Shown: positions 1 to 7,789 of the stretch, piece by piece
Layout of the letters: every line of letters begins with the position of its first letter
Numbering within the stretch: the stretch's first letter is position 1
Source: Sphingobium sp. Leaf26
Lineage (GTDB): Bacteria > Pseudomonadota > Alphaproteobacteria > Sphingomonadales > Sphingomonadaceae
Direction: 5' to 3'
DNA length: 64,000 nt
NCBI RefSeq assembly: GCF_001421665.1
Contig: NZ_LMKV01000030.1
Coordinates: 146,618 to 210,617 of the forward strand
Made by a program: the position numbers and the translations under genes
Notes under the pieces: model-generated
Told to the model about the DNA's origin: nothing
Seen by the model: the letters and a program-made list of their open reading frames with translations, nothing else
The model's database searches: none

Positions 1-248
1 TCCCGGCCGATCAGCACATGGTCGGCGCCGGCAATGCCGTGCAGCGGCAGCAGCGCGCGCGCCAGAACGCGAAAACGGCGCTTCATCCGGTTGCGGATGA
101 CAGCGCCGCCTACTTTCTTGGTCACCGTGATGCCATACCGCATCGCCGGATCGCCGTCGCCGCGCTCGCGCACCAGCAGGACAAAGCCCGGCATGGGGGC
201 GCGGCGTCCGCGATTCGCCGCCAGAAAATCCGCGCGCCGGACCATCAT
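1..248 (-). CDS. rnpA: Ribonuclease P protein component (partial, C-terminus outside window)
   Basis: Protein subunit of RNase P, which helps the catalytic RNA trim tRNA 5' leaders. The reading frame runs leftward from ATG at 248 and leaves the window after about 82 codons. It shows the family signature: an N-terminal RRADFLAANRGRR segment, a central YGITVTKK strand and the basic RNR..KRRFR helix that contacts RNA. A second ATG directly follows the first (245), so the exact start is uncertain by one codon. It lies 32 nt after rpmH on the same strand, the classical rpmH-rnpA pair, so yidC-type genes would be expected beyond the left edge. Confidence 0.93.
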   Translation of the reverse strand, partial: MMVRRADFLAANRGRRAPMPGFVLLVRERGDGDPAMRYGITVTKKVGGAVIRNRMKRRFRVLARALLPLHGIAGADHVLIGR

Positions 249-280
249 GACCGGCGCAGCAGCATTTTCGGGCGTTGAAA

Positions 281-415
281 TCAGGCGCTCAGGCTCTTGC
301 GGCCGCGCGAACGGCGTGCGCGAATCACATTGCGGCCACCGGGGGTCGCCATGCGGGCGCGGAAACCGTGACGGCGCTTCCGAACCAGATTGCTCGGCTG
401 AAAAGTGCGCTTCAT
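281..415 (-). CDS. rpmH: 50S ribosomal protein L34
   Basis: Forty-four residue ribosomal protein beginning MKRTFQPSNLVRKRRHGFRA, with the family's KRxHGFRxRM...GR..I..RR.RGR..L layout and usual length. A GAGGAA Shine-Dalgarno lies upstream of the ATG at 415. It is the first gene of the rpmH-rnpA pair. An intrinsic terminator reading in the same direction sits about 40 nt upstream of the start, which may bear on its regulation (see findings). The gene is too short to stand out in a plain ORF list but is unmistakable by sequence. Confidence 0.97.
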   Translation of the reverse strand: MKRTFQPSNLVRKRRHGFRARMATPGGRNVIRARRSRGRKSLSA

Positions 416-453
416 CGTTCATTCCTCAAAAACAGATAGAGAATCGGGCGTGA

Positions 454-480
454 CAAAAAAGGGCCGCCAAATCAGCGGCC
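454..480 (-). terminator. Rho-independent terminator upstream of rpmH
   Basis: Read on the minus strand, a six-base stem GGCCGC/GCGGCC (475-480 with 462-467, loop of seven) is followed by C and six T (455-461). It could end transcripts coming from the DsbA/M48 operon, or act as an attenuator in the rpmH leader if the rpmH promoter lies above 480. Confidence 0.7.
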
Positions 481-483
481 ACC

Positions 484-724
484 AGTCAGGGGGCGTCCGA
501 TAGGCAAAAGGGGGGGGCAAGTCAATGGCGGCTGGCAGGATTCATGGGCCGTTCGTCCTGAGTAGCCACTGCGCCCTTCGACGGCCTGCTTGCGACAGGC
601 GCTCAGGATAAACTTCGCCAGAGGTGAAGCCGACATGGCGCATCGACCGATCACGCTCTGCGCTTGATGCTTCGATACGGGTCTGCGTCAGGCTCAGACC
701 CTAACTCGGCATGAACGGGTTTTG
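484..724. repeat. Intergenic stretch with a REP-like sphingomonad repeat
   Basis: The ~310 bases between rpmH and the DsbA-like gene hold no convincing gene. Around 548-612 there is a degenerate copy of the GTTCGTCCTGAG ... GACAGGCGCTCAGGA type of palindromic repeat that I recall from many sphingomonad genomes (from memory, no search run). The rest looks featureless, apart from an eight-G run near 511-518. Confidence 0.35.
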
Positions 725-1489
725 CTACTTCCCCCGCGCGCTCGCCACGCCGTCCTTGAGTGCGTCATAGCCCACCGCGCCGTTCAGCACCTGGCCGCCG
801 ATCACGAAGGTTGGGGTGCCGCTGGCCTGCAATTTCTGGGCAAGCGCGATGTTGGACTGTATTTCCGCATCATATTTGGACGACGCGATGGCCGATTCGG
901 CTTCCGACTTGGTCAGGCCCGCCTTGGCGGCGGCGGCCAATATCGTTTCGCGTGTCACCTTGCCCGCGCCGTAGAGCGCCCGGTGATAGGGCATATATTG
1001 GCCGCGCTCGGCGGCGAGCAACGACACTTTGGCCGCGTCGCTGCTGGCGTCCGACAGGATCGGCAGTTCGCGATAGACGACCTTCACCTTCGAATCGCTG
1101 CCGACCAGCTTCGCCAGATCGGGGAGCGAGGCGCGGCAATAGCCGCAGGCATAGTCGAAGAATTCGACCACGGTGACGTCGGCATTGGCCGCGCCTTCCC
1201 ACGCCCCGGCATAGGGGGTTTCGAGCGTGCTGCGGCTGGCGTCGATCGTGCTCGACATGCGCCTGGCCTGCAACTTCTCCACCGCCTGCGGGATGATTTC
1301 GGGGTGCTCCAATATATAATCATGCACGATCTTCTCGATCGCGGCCTTATCCGTGGCGTTGACGCTGGCGGGCGCCTGCGCGGCCAGTGCGACGCCGGCA
1401 ATGGCGGTCAGGGCGAGGGCGCCAAGGGTCATCTGTATGGTCCTGTTGGAAAGGGCCGCGCGAAAGCTGGGCCGGGTCTGGTGTGTCAT
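725..1489 (-). CDS. DsbA-family thiol:disulfide oxidoreductase (periplasmic)
   Basis: A 254-residue exported thioredoxin-fold protein. An N-terminal hydrophobic segment (about residues 20-37) acts as signal peptide or anchor. Residues 45-75 resemble the N-terminal helical part of ScsC/DsbG-like proteins, with an EHPEIIPQA motif. The thioredoxin domain carries the redox motif CGYC (115-118) and the cis-proline loop GTPTFVIGG (proline about 226). It probably oxidises or isomerises disulfides in envelope proteins. It starts two nucleotides after the stop of the upstream M48 protease gene, so the two are co-transcribed and likely share an envelope quality-control role. Whether it is an oxidase or an isomerase cannot be told from sequence alone. 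Confidence 0.85.
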   Translation of the reverse strand: MTHQTRPSFRAALSNRTIQMTLGALALTAIAGVALAAQAPASVNATDKAAIEKIVHDYILEHPEIIPQAVEKLQARRMSSTIDASRSTLETPYAGAWEGAANADVTVVEFFDYACGYCRASLPDLAKLVGSDSKVKVVYRELPILSDASSDAAKVSLLAAERGQYMPYHRALYGAGKVTRETILAAAAKAGLTKSEAESAIASSKYDAEIQSNIALAQKLQASGTPTFVIGGQVLNGAVGYDALKDGVASARGK

Positions 1490-1491
1490 AT

Positions 1492-2841
1492 CTATCTTTT
1501 CTTGCGCTGCTGTTCGATCGCGGCGCGGGATGTCATCGCGATATCCTGCGCCCGCAGATAGTCAACCGTGCCGGCCTGCAAACCCTGCATCGCCGCGTCC
1601 GCGCTGCGCAGCGCCATCGGGTGCTGGCCCATCATGGCATAGCGTTCCGCCGTCGCCAGCGCGGCGCGGGGCGTGTCGCCGCGCCGCGCATAGACGACGC
1701 CCAACTGATACCAGGCGAAGGGATTTTCGCGATCCCGCTGCACGGCGAGGCGCAGCACCTGTTCGGCCTCGGCGAAATTGCTCTCATCCTCGGTCGCGAT
1801 CAGCGCGTGGGACAGCAGCACGGAAATGAGCGGCTGGTTGGTGATCTTCACCGCCTCGCGCAGCGGCGCGACGGCATCCCTGGGCCGACCACTTTCCAGC
1901 AATATCTGCCCCTTCAATTCCAGGAAATAGGGGTCGTGCGGCGCGGCCGCCAGCAGCGCGTCGGCCTCCTCCAGTGCCTTTTGCGGATAGGCGCTCTTAT
2001 GCCAGGCATAGGCCCGCGCATAATGGGCGGGGAGGGACTGGTCGGTCTCGGGATATTTCTGCAAGGTCTGGGTCGGTTCCGATACGAAGCCGATCAGCTT
2101 GGCCTTGATCCGCTCGAACCGCGCCTCCAGCACGGGATCGACCGGACGCTCCCACGCCGGATCGACGGTATAGACCTCGCGCAGCACATTGATGCGCTCG
2201 CCCGACAGCGGATGGGTGCGGCCGTAACTATTGTCCTGCGGAATCGCGAGGCGATATTCCTGATTTTGCAGCTTCTTGAAAAATTCCAGACTGCCCTTGC
2301 CGCTCAACCCCGCCTTGGACAGGTACCGCGCGCCGGCCAGATCGGCGGAGCTTTCCTGCCCGCGCGAAAAGGCCAGATATTTGGTCATCGCCGCCTGCTG
2401 GCCCAGACCCATCAGGCCCATGCCCGCTTCCGCGCCGCCCGCCGCGATCGCCGCCGCGCCCAGCACCAGGCTCAATATGGTGATGCCAGTGGCTTCCTTG
2501 ATGCCCTCGCCCGACCGGATGACATGTCCGCCCTCGATATGGCCCAGTTCGTGCGCGACGACGCCCTGCAACTGGTTCACATTGTCGGCCTGCGCGATCA
2601 GCCCGCTATGCACCCAGACATATTGGCCGCCCGCGACGAAGGCGTTGATCTCCGGGTCGTTGATGACCATCACCTGGACGTTTTTCGGCTCCATGCCGGC
2701 CGCCTTGACCAACTGGCCCGACATGTCGGCCATGAAGGATTCGGTTTCGGCGTCGCGCAGGATGGACTGCGCCATGGCGGGCCGGGCCATCAGCGCGAGC
2801 GTGGCGATCGTCAGGACGCACAGTTTGGTCCGCCACCGCAT
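1492..2841 (-). CDS. M48-family metalloprotease with TPR repeats (BepA-like)
   Basis: Zinc metallopeptidase of 449 residues. The chosen start at 2841 (MRWRTKLCVL) begins a clean signal peptide ending near AMAQ; an open frame extends 36 codons further upstream but has no export signal. The HELGH zinc motif is at about residues 97-101, and a downstream ESSADLAG segment supplies the third ligand. The C-terminal ~150 residues are TPR-like helices, the architecture of BepA/YfgC, a periplasmic protease and chaperone for outer-membrane proteins such as LptD. It is the first gene of a two-gene operon with the DsbA-like protein, fitting joint care of disulfide-bonded outer-membrane proteins. The exact substrate is inferred. 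Confidence 0.88.
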   Translation of the reverse strand: MRWRTKLCVLTIATLALMARPAMAQSILRDAETESFMADMSGQLVKAAGMEPKNVQVMVINDPEINAFVAGGQYVWVHSGLIAQADNVNQLQGVVAHELGHIEGGHVIRSGEGIKEATGITILSLVLGAAAIAAGGAEAGMGLMGLGQQAAMTKYLAFSRGQESSADLAGARYLSKAGLSGKGSLEFFKKLQNQEYRLAIPQDNSYGRTHPLSGERINVLREVYTVDPAWERPVDPVLEARFERIKAKLIGFVSEPTQTLQKYPETDQSLPAHYARAYAWHKSAYPQKALEEADALLAAAPHDPYFLELKGQILLESGRPRDAVAPLREAVKITNQPLISVLLSHALIATEDESNFAEAEQVLRLAVQRDRENPFAWYQLGVVYARRGDTPRAALATAERYAMMGQHPMALRSADAAMQGLQAGTVDYLRAQDIAMTSRAAIEQQRKKR

Positions 2842-2930
2842 CAGGGGCGGGTCCGGGGCAGGGGAGCGCAGACCGTCACGCTCGCCTGATGGCAGGGCAG
2901 GGCTGAACCTGTCGTGAAGCGAGCGAGAAT

Positions 2931-2977
2931 GAAAAGCGCCGCTGCGCACCGGTGGGGACCGGAAGGGCAGCGGCGCT
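2931..2977 (-). terminator. Probable terminator of rne
   Basis: An 11-base perfect inverted repeat (2935-2945 with 2967-2977) just beyond the rne stop codon is followed on the minus strand by CTTTTCATTCTC. The 21-base loop contains a smaller CCGGT/ACCGG hairpin. It separates rne from the M48 gene. Confidence 0.65.
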
Positions 2978-3015
2978 CGTTCATCAGCTATGGAGTCCAG
3001 ATTGCCGAGGGGGGG

Positions 3016-5778
3016 TTACTGGCCGAAGGTGCGCTGCCACCAGCCGCGGCGCGGCTCGCCATTCTCGCCTTCGCCCTCTTCGCCGGCGCCGGCGGTTTCA
3101 GCGACGGGTGCGTCCGGCTCCGGCGCGGCTACCGCTTCGACGGCGGGGGCGACTGCCTCTGCCTCGGCGGCGGCAACGTCCGCCTTCTTGCGGCGGGTGC
3201 GCTTGGGCTTGGCCGGTGCCGCCTCGACAGGCGCTTCCTCGGCGACCGGGGCCGCTTCGACTGCGGGCGCTTCGGCCGCGACATCGGCCTTCTTGCGACG
3301 GGTACGCTTCGGCTTGGCCGGCGCCTCCTCGGCAACCGCGTCGACGGGCGCTTCAACGGGCGCCTCGACCGGTGCAGCCGGTGCCTCGACTTCAGCCACG
3401 ACCACCTCGGCAGCAGGCTCCGCCTCTGCCTTCTTGCGGGCACGCGGACGACGACGGGTCTTGGGCGCTTCCTCGACAGGGGCCTCAGGCGCGGCCTCGA
3501 CCACGGCTTCCACCGCCGGTTCAGCGGCTTCGGCGACCGGTTCCGCCGTTTCGGCTTCACCGGCTTCCGCCTCTGCCTGCACGGCATCCTCGCCACCTTC
3601 GCGGCGGCGACGGCCACCACGGCGACCGCGACGACCACGACGGCGACCGGCGCCTTCATCTTCGTCAGCCGCGGCTTCGACAGGTGCCTCGGTCAGCTCT
3701 TCAGCCGCCTCGGCATCTTCGGCGTCGTCGGTTTCGCCGTCAGCCAGATCGGCCGCTTCCTCGCCACCTTCAGCGCCATTCTCGTCGCGCTGGCCGCCAC
3801 GGCGGCGACGGCGACGGCGGCGACGGCGGCCGCCATCGCGATCCTCGTCCCCACGCTCGCCGCGCGGACCGCGTTCCTCCCGTTCGGACTCGGCTTCGGC
3901 TTCGGCCTCCTCGACCTCTTCCTCTTCTTCCTCCTCGATGACGTCCAGATCGTCATCCTCTTCCGGCAGCGGCGCATAGCTCACGACGCGCTCAGGGCGC
4001 GGGCCGTTGGCCTCCACCGACATGCGGGCGCCCTCGATCTCGCCATCGGGCAGGACTTCGATCCGCACGCCATAGCGCTGTTCGATCTCGTCCAGTTCGG
4101 CACGCTTGTTGTTGAGGACGTAGAAAGCCGCTTCCTGGCTGGCGCGCAGGGTGATGAGGCTGCCGCGACCACGGGCCGCTTCCTCTTCCAGCATGCGCAG
4201 CGCGCCCAGGCCCGCCGACGATGCGGTGCGGACGAGGCCGGTGCCTTCGCAATGCGGGCACTGGCGGGTCGATGCTTCCAGCACGCCGGTACGCAAGCGC
4301 TGGCGGCTCATTTCCATCAGGCCGAAGCCGGAGATGCGGCCGACCTGAATGCGGGCGCGATCGTCCTTCAACGCCTCCTTCATCGCCTTCTCGACCTTGC
4401 GGATGTTGGAGTTCACCTCCATGTCGATGAAGTCGATGACGACGAGGCCGGCCATGTCGCGCAGGCGGAGCTGGCGCGCGATTTCACGCGCGGCTTCCAG
4501 GTTGGTGGCGACGGCGGTCTGTTCGATGCCATGTTCGCGGGTCGACCGGCCGGAGTTGATGTCGATCGACACCAGCGCCTCGGTCGGGTTGATGACCAGA
4601 TAGCCACCGGACTTCAACTGCACGACCGGGTTGTACATCGCGGCGAGCTGCTCTTCGACGCTGGCGCGCTGGAACAGCGACACCGGATCGGCATATTGCT
4701 TCACCCGCCGGGCATGGCTGGGCATCAGCAGGCGCATGAAGTCCTTGGCGGCCTGGTAGCCATGCTCGCCCTCGACGATCACTTCCTCGATATCCTTGTT
4801 GTAGATATCGCGGATCGCCCGCTTGATGAGGTCGCTGTCGTTGTGGATCAGCTCAGGCGCGGCGGCGCTCAGCGTCTTCTCGCGAATCTCGTCCCACAGA
4901 CGGGCGAGATAGTCGAAGTCGCGCTTGATCTCCGGCTTGGTGCGCTGGAGGCCGGCGGTGCGCACGATGCAGCCCATCGAAGACGGCAGCGCCATTTCGG
5001 CGATGATCGTCTTCAACCGCTTGCGGTCGGCCGCATTGCTGATCTTGCGCGAAATGCCACCGCCATGGCTGGTGTTGGGCATCAGCACGCAATAGCGGCC
5101 GGCCAGCGACAGATAGGTGGTCAGCGCCGCGCCCTTGTTGCCGCGCTCTTCCTTGACGACCTGGACCAGCAGCACCTGACGGCGCTTGATGACGTCCTGG
5201 ATCTTGTAGCGGCGGCGCAGCGCCATGCGCTTGCGGCGCAGTTCGTCGGCGGCATCGTCGCCACCCCGGCCACGCCCGCGTCCACCGCCGCGACGACCAC
5301 CGCGCCCGGCGTCCGCCTCGCTCGATTCGCCGGTTTCGCCGCTTTCGGCCTGCTCGCCTTCTTCCTCATCGTCATGATGATGGCTGGCCTCGACATATTC
5401 GACGCCGCCTTCGGGCGCGACATGATCGTGATGATCACGATCCTCGTCTTCATCGTCATAATCGGCGCGCAGCGCGGCTTCTTCTTCCGCATGGGCGCGC
5501 TCTTCACGCAGCAGCGCTTCGCGGTCCTCGCGCGGGATCTGGTAATAATCCGGATGGATTTCGCTGAAGGCCAGGAAACCGTGGCGGTTGCCGCCATAAT
5601 CGACGAACGCCGCCTGGAGCGATGGCTCCACGCGGGTCACTTTGGCCAGATAGATATTGCCCTTGAGCTGCTTGTGCTCAGCGGATTCGAAGTCGAACTC
5701 CTCGATCCGGTTACCCTTGACGACCGCGACACGGGTTTCTTCCCGGTGGCGCGCGTCGATCAGCATACGCATTGTCAT
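3016..5778 (-). CDS. rne: Ribonuclease E
   Basis: Essential endoribonuclease and scaffold of the RNA degradosome, 920 residues. The N-terminal S1 domain (about 38-240) is split by a ~100-residue acidic, His-rich and RGG-rich insertion (about 88-190), a feature I associate with alphaproteobacterial RNase E. The DNase I-like domain follows, with metal-binding aspartates in VSIDINSGR and VVIDFIDME, then the Zn-link CPHCEGTG. The last ~330 residues are disordered, alternating acidic and Arg-rich blocks, with KPKRTRRKKADVAA present twice. The extreme C-terminus GWWQRTFGQ matches the GWW microdomain that binds PNPase in Caulobacter. The gene is monocistronic, divergent from the amidase and has a long leader. 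Confidence 0.97.
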   Translation of the reverse strand: MTMRMLIDARHREETRVAVVKGNRIEEFDFESAEHKQLKGNIYLAKVTRVEPSLQAAFVDYGGNRHGFLAFSEIHPDYYQIPREDREALLREERAHAEEEAALRADYDDEDEDRDHHDHVAPEGGVEYVEASHHHDDEEEGEQAESGETGESSEADAGRGGRRGGGRGRGRGGDDAADELRRKRMALRRRYKIQDVIKRRQVLLVQVVKEERGNKGAALTTYLSLAGRYCVLMPNTSHGGGISRKISNAADRKRLKTIIAEMALPSSMGCIVRTAGLQRTKPEIKRDFDYLARLWDEIREKTLSAAAPELIHNDSDLIKRAIRDIYNKDIEEVIVEGEHGYQAAKDFMRLLMPSHARRVKQYADPVSLFQRASVEEQLAAMYNPVVQLKSGGYLVINPTEALVSIDINSGRSTREHGIEQTAVATNLEAAREIARQLRLRDMAGLVVIDFIDMEVNSNIRKVEKAMKEALKDDRARIQVGRISGFGLMEMSRQRLRTGVLEASTRQCPHCEGTGLVRTASSAGLGALRMLEEEAARGRGSLITLRASQEAAFYVLNNKRAELDEIEQRYGVRIEVLPDGEIEGARMSVEANGPRPERVVSYAPLPEEDDDLDVIEEEEEEEVEEAEAEAESEREERGPRGERGDEDRDGGRRRRRRRRRRGGQRDENGAEGGEEAADLADGETDDAEDAEAAEELTEAPVEAAADEDEGAGRRRGRRGRRGGRRRREGGEDAVQAEAEAGEAETAEPVAEAAEPAVEAVVEAAPEAPVEEAPKTRRRPRARKKAEAEPAAEVVVAEVEAPAAPVEAPVEAPVDAVAEEAPAKPKRTRRKKADVAAEAPAVEAAPVAEEAPVEAAPAKPKRTRRKKADVAAAEAEAVAPAVEAVAAPEPDAPVAETAGAGEEGEGENGEPRRGWWQRTFGQ

Positions 5779-6302
5779 TTATGAGTCTCCGGCGTCGGCG
5801 GGCTGCGGCACAGGGCCGCGCCGCCACGCGATAGTGAAGGGACGGCCGGGCGCGCTCCGTTAAGGGCGCGGGTGTCGGCATCGTCCAGGTTTCAAAGGAA
5901 GGATGCGTGTCTGCTGCGTCGGCAGGGCCGGACAAGGCGCCGGGCCGCTCCATCCACGCCGCTACGCCCGTTGCCGGGGTGAGCGTGGAATGGAAATCTT
6001 GCCTCATGCAGCGTCAACCTGTTCATATCATCGGCGGGGGTGCGATCCCGCGACCGCCGATGCTTATCTCATTGCCCTGAAAGGCGCTCTCGATAAGGGC
6101 GGTCCTGTCAGTTATATGAACGGGTAGCAGTCAAATACCCATGGGGCAACGTCTGCCTGAAATATTGTGACGCGCCTGCCACATTTGGTCGTCTCCGCCT
6201 TTTCATGCTGAAGCGCGCGTTAACCGTCTCATTTTACGCGACTCGAACGGCTGATGCTTAATCCGATATTCAGCGTGGGGACGCTCAAGACGGAACATCG
6301 TC
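5779..6302. promoter_or_regulatory. Divergent intergenic region between rne and the amidase
   Basis: This 524-base gap must contain both promoters and probably a long rne leader. It has an inverted repeat with 8-base arms ATCGGCGG/CCGCCGAT at 6030-6037 and 6054-6061, which would fold in the rne leader transcript. RNase E autoregulates through its own 5' UTR in enterobacteria; whether that happens here is inference. No gene with supporting features was found in it. Confidence 0.5.
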
Positions 6303-7583
6303 ATGAAAATTGGCTGGACGGCCGACCGTCGTGCGTTGCACAAGCAGCGCATGTTCCAGAGCCTTGCCCTGGCAGGGATGATTATCGCAGCCGCTCCGGG
6401 CAGCGCGGGCGGCATCGCCGGAGTCGATGTGCGGGACGATGCTGTCGTCGTGCGCTTCGATGGCCGCGTCGACGGTGCGTCGGCTTTCCTGCTGGATGCG
6501 CCGCGCCGGGTCGCATTGGATATCGACGGCGCGCAGATGGGGCGTTTCCAGTTTGCGCCGGGCAAGGGCAATATTGCCGCGGTGCGCCAGGGGCAGTTGA
6601 ACAGCGGAACCGCGCGGGTGGTGCTGGACCTGTCTTCCCCCGCGACGCTTGGCAACCTGCAAATGGCGCCGGACGGCAAGTCGCTCAGCTTCTCGCTCCA
6701 GGGTGTCAGCGACACGCGCTTCCGCAGCGAAGTCGGCAAGGGGCGTACCCGGTTCGACGCGCCGGTCGATATGGCCGCCCGTCCGCAAAGGCGCATCCAT
6801 TCCATCACCGTGCCGATCCCGGCCGCCGCGCGTGGCGTGGCCCTGCCGGCGGTGGAGGGCGCGCATGACGGCGCCCGGCCGCTGGTGGTGATCGACGCCG
6901 GCCATGGTGGCCATGATCCCGGCGCGATCAACAAGGAAAATGGCAAGCGCGAAAAGGACGTCACGCTCGCCATCGCCCAGGCGATTCGCGACCAGTTGGT
7001 AAAGTCAGGCCGCGTGCGCGTGGCCCTGACCCGCGACGACGACAAATTCCTCGTGCTTCAGGAACGTTATGGCATCGCGCGCAAGCTGGGCGCGGACCTG
7101 TTCATCTCCATCCATGCCGACGCGGCGGAAAATACGGAGGCGCATGGCGCGACCGTCTACACCCTGTCCGAAACCGCGTCCGACCGCGAGGCGGCCCGGC
7201 TTGCGGCGCGGGAGAATAAGGCGGACATCATCAATGGCGTGAACCTCGGCGGCCAGTCGGGCGACGTCTCCTCCATCCTGATCGACCTGACGCAGCGCGA
7301 ATCGATGAACATCTCGGCCAGTTTCGCGCGCCTGCTCCAGCGCGAGGCCGCGCCCTATGTGCCCTTCCGCAGCGCCTATCACCGTTTCGCCTCGCTGATG
7401 GTGCTCAAGGCCCCGGACACGCCATCGATCCTGTTTGAAACCGGCTATATCAGCAATGAGGCCGACAGCGCCTTCCTCTCCTCGCGAGAGGGGCAGGGGA
7501 AGATCGCCCGCGGCGTTGCCCGCGCGATCGAGGTGCATTTCGCCCGCAAGCTGGCGATGCGGGACGGCACGGCCGGCGGCTGA
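6303..7583 (+). CDS. N-acetylmuramoyl-L-alanine amidase (AMIN + Amidase_3)
   Basis: Periplasmic zinc amidase that splits the bond between MurNAc and the stem peptide to separate daughter cells. The 426-residue protein has a signal-like hydrophobic stretch (about 18-36), an AMIN domain (about 38-140) that targets peptidoglycan or the septum, a linker, and the Amidase_3 domain (about 195-415). Zinc ligands are visible in AGHGGHDPG (His near 201), the Glu in the GKREKD segment, and FISIHADAA. FETGYISNEAD near the C-terminus holds the catalytic glutamate. It is upstream of PBP1A, so wall cleavage and synthesis are encoded together. It corresponds to AmiC-type proteins. Confidence 0.93.
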   Translation: MKIGWTADRRALHKQRMFQSLALAGMIIAAAPGSAGGIAGVDVRDDAVVVRFDGRVDGASAFLLDAPRRVALDIDGAQMGRFQFAPGKGNIAAVRQGQLNSGTARVVLDLSSPATLGNLQMAPDGKSLSFSLQGVSDTRFRSEVGKGRTRFDAPVDMAARPQRRIHSITVPIPAAARGVALPAVEGAHDGARPLVVIDAGHGGHDPGAINKENGKREKDVTLAIAQAIRDQLVKSGRVRVALTRDDDKFLVLQERYGIARKLGADLFISIHADAAENTEAHGATVYTLSETASDREAARLAARENKADIINGVNLGGQSGDVSSILIDLTQRESMNISASFARLLQREAAPYVPFRSAYHRFASLMVLKAPDTPSILFETGYISNEADSAFLSSREGQGKIARGVARAIEVHFARKLAMRDGTAGG

Positions 7584-7584
7584 C

Positions 7585-7689
7585 CTGTCCTATCGGCCCG
7601 GCTTCTGCTATCTTGGCAGCGCCTTTCCGATAGGATCAGGTCCGCGCAATAAAATGTCCGAATCTGCGGGAAATGTGCGAAGTTAAGGG
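7585..7689 (+). repeat. Intergenic repeat family B, copy 1 (short form)
   Basis: Begins CTGTCCTATCG and ends GGGAAATGTGCGAAGTTAAG. Both ends recur at 36658-36780 and, inverted, at 47507-47634, while the middle differs in length. This copy lacks about 25 bases of the 3' module present in the other two. Confidence 0.7.
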
Positions 7690-7789
7690 CCGGAGCGCCG
7701 GACGCCAGGGCAGGGGCGACCGGATGATGCGGCGGATCGCATCATCCCCACTGGCCTTGGCCGCAATTTGACCCTAGAGCCTCTTTCCC

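Noticed and set aside
2914..5784. 956-codon open frame on the plus strand opposite rne
   Set aside because: It is the antisense shadow of rne: composition is low-complexity and biased as expected from the complementary strand, while the minus frame matches RNase E end to end.
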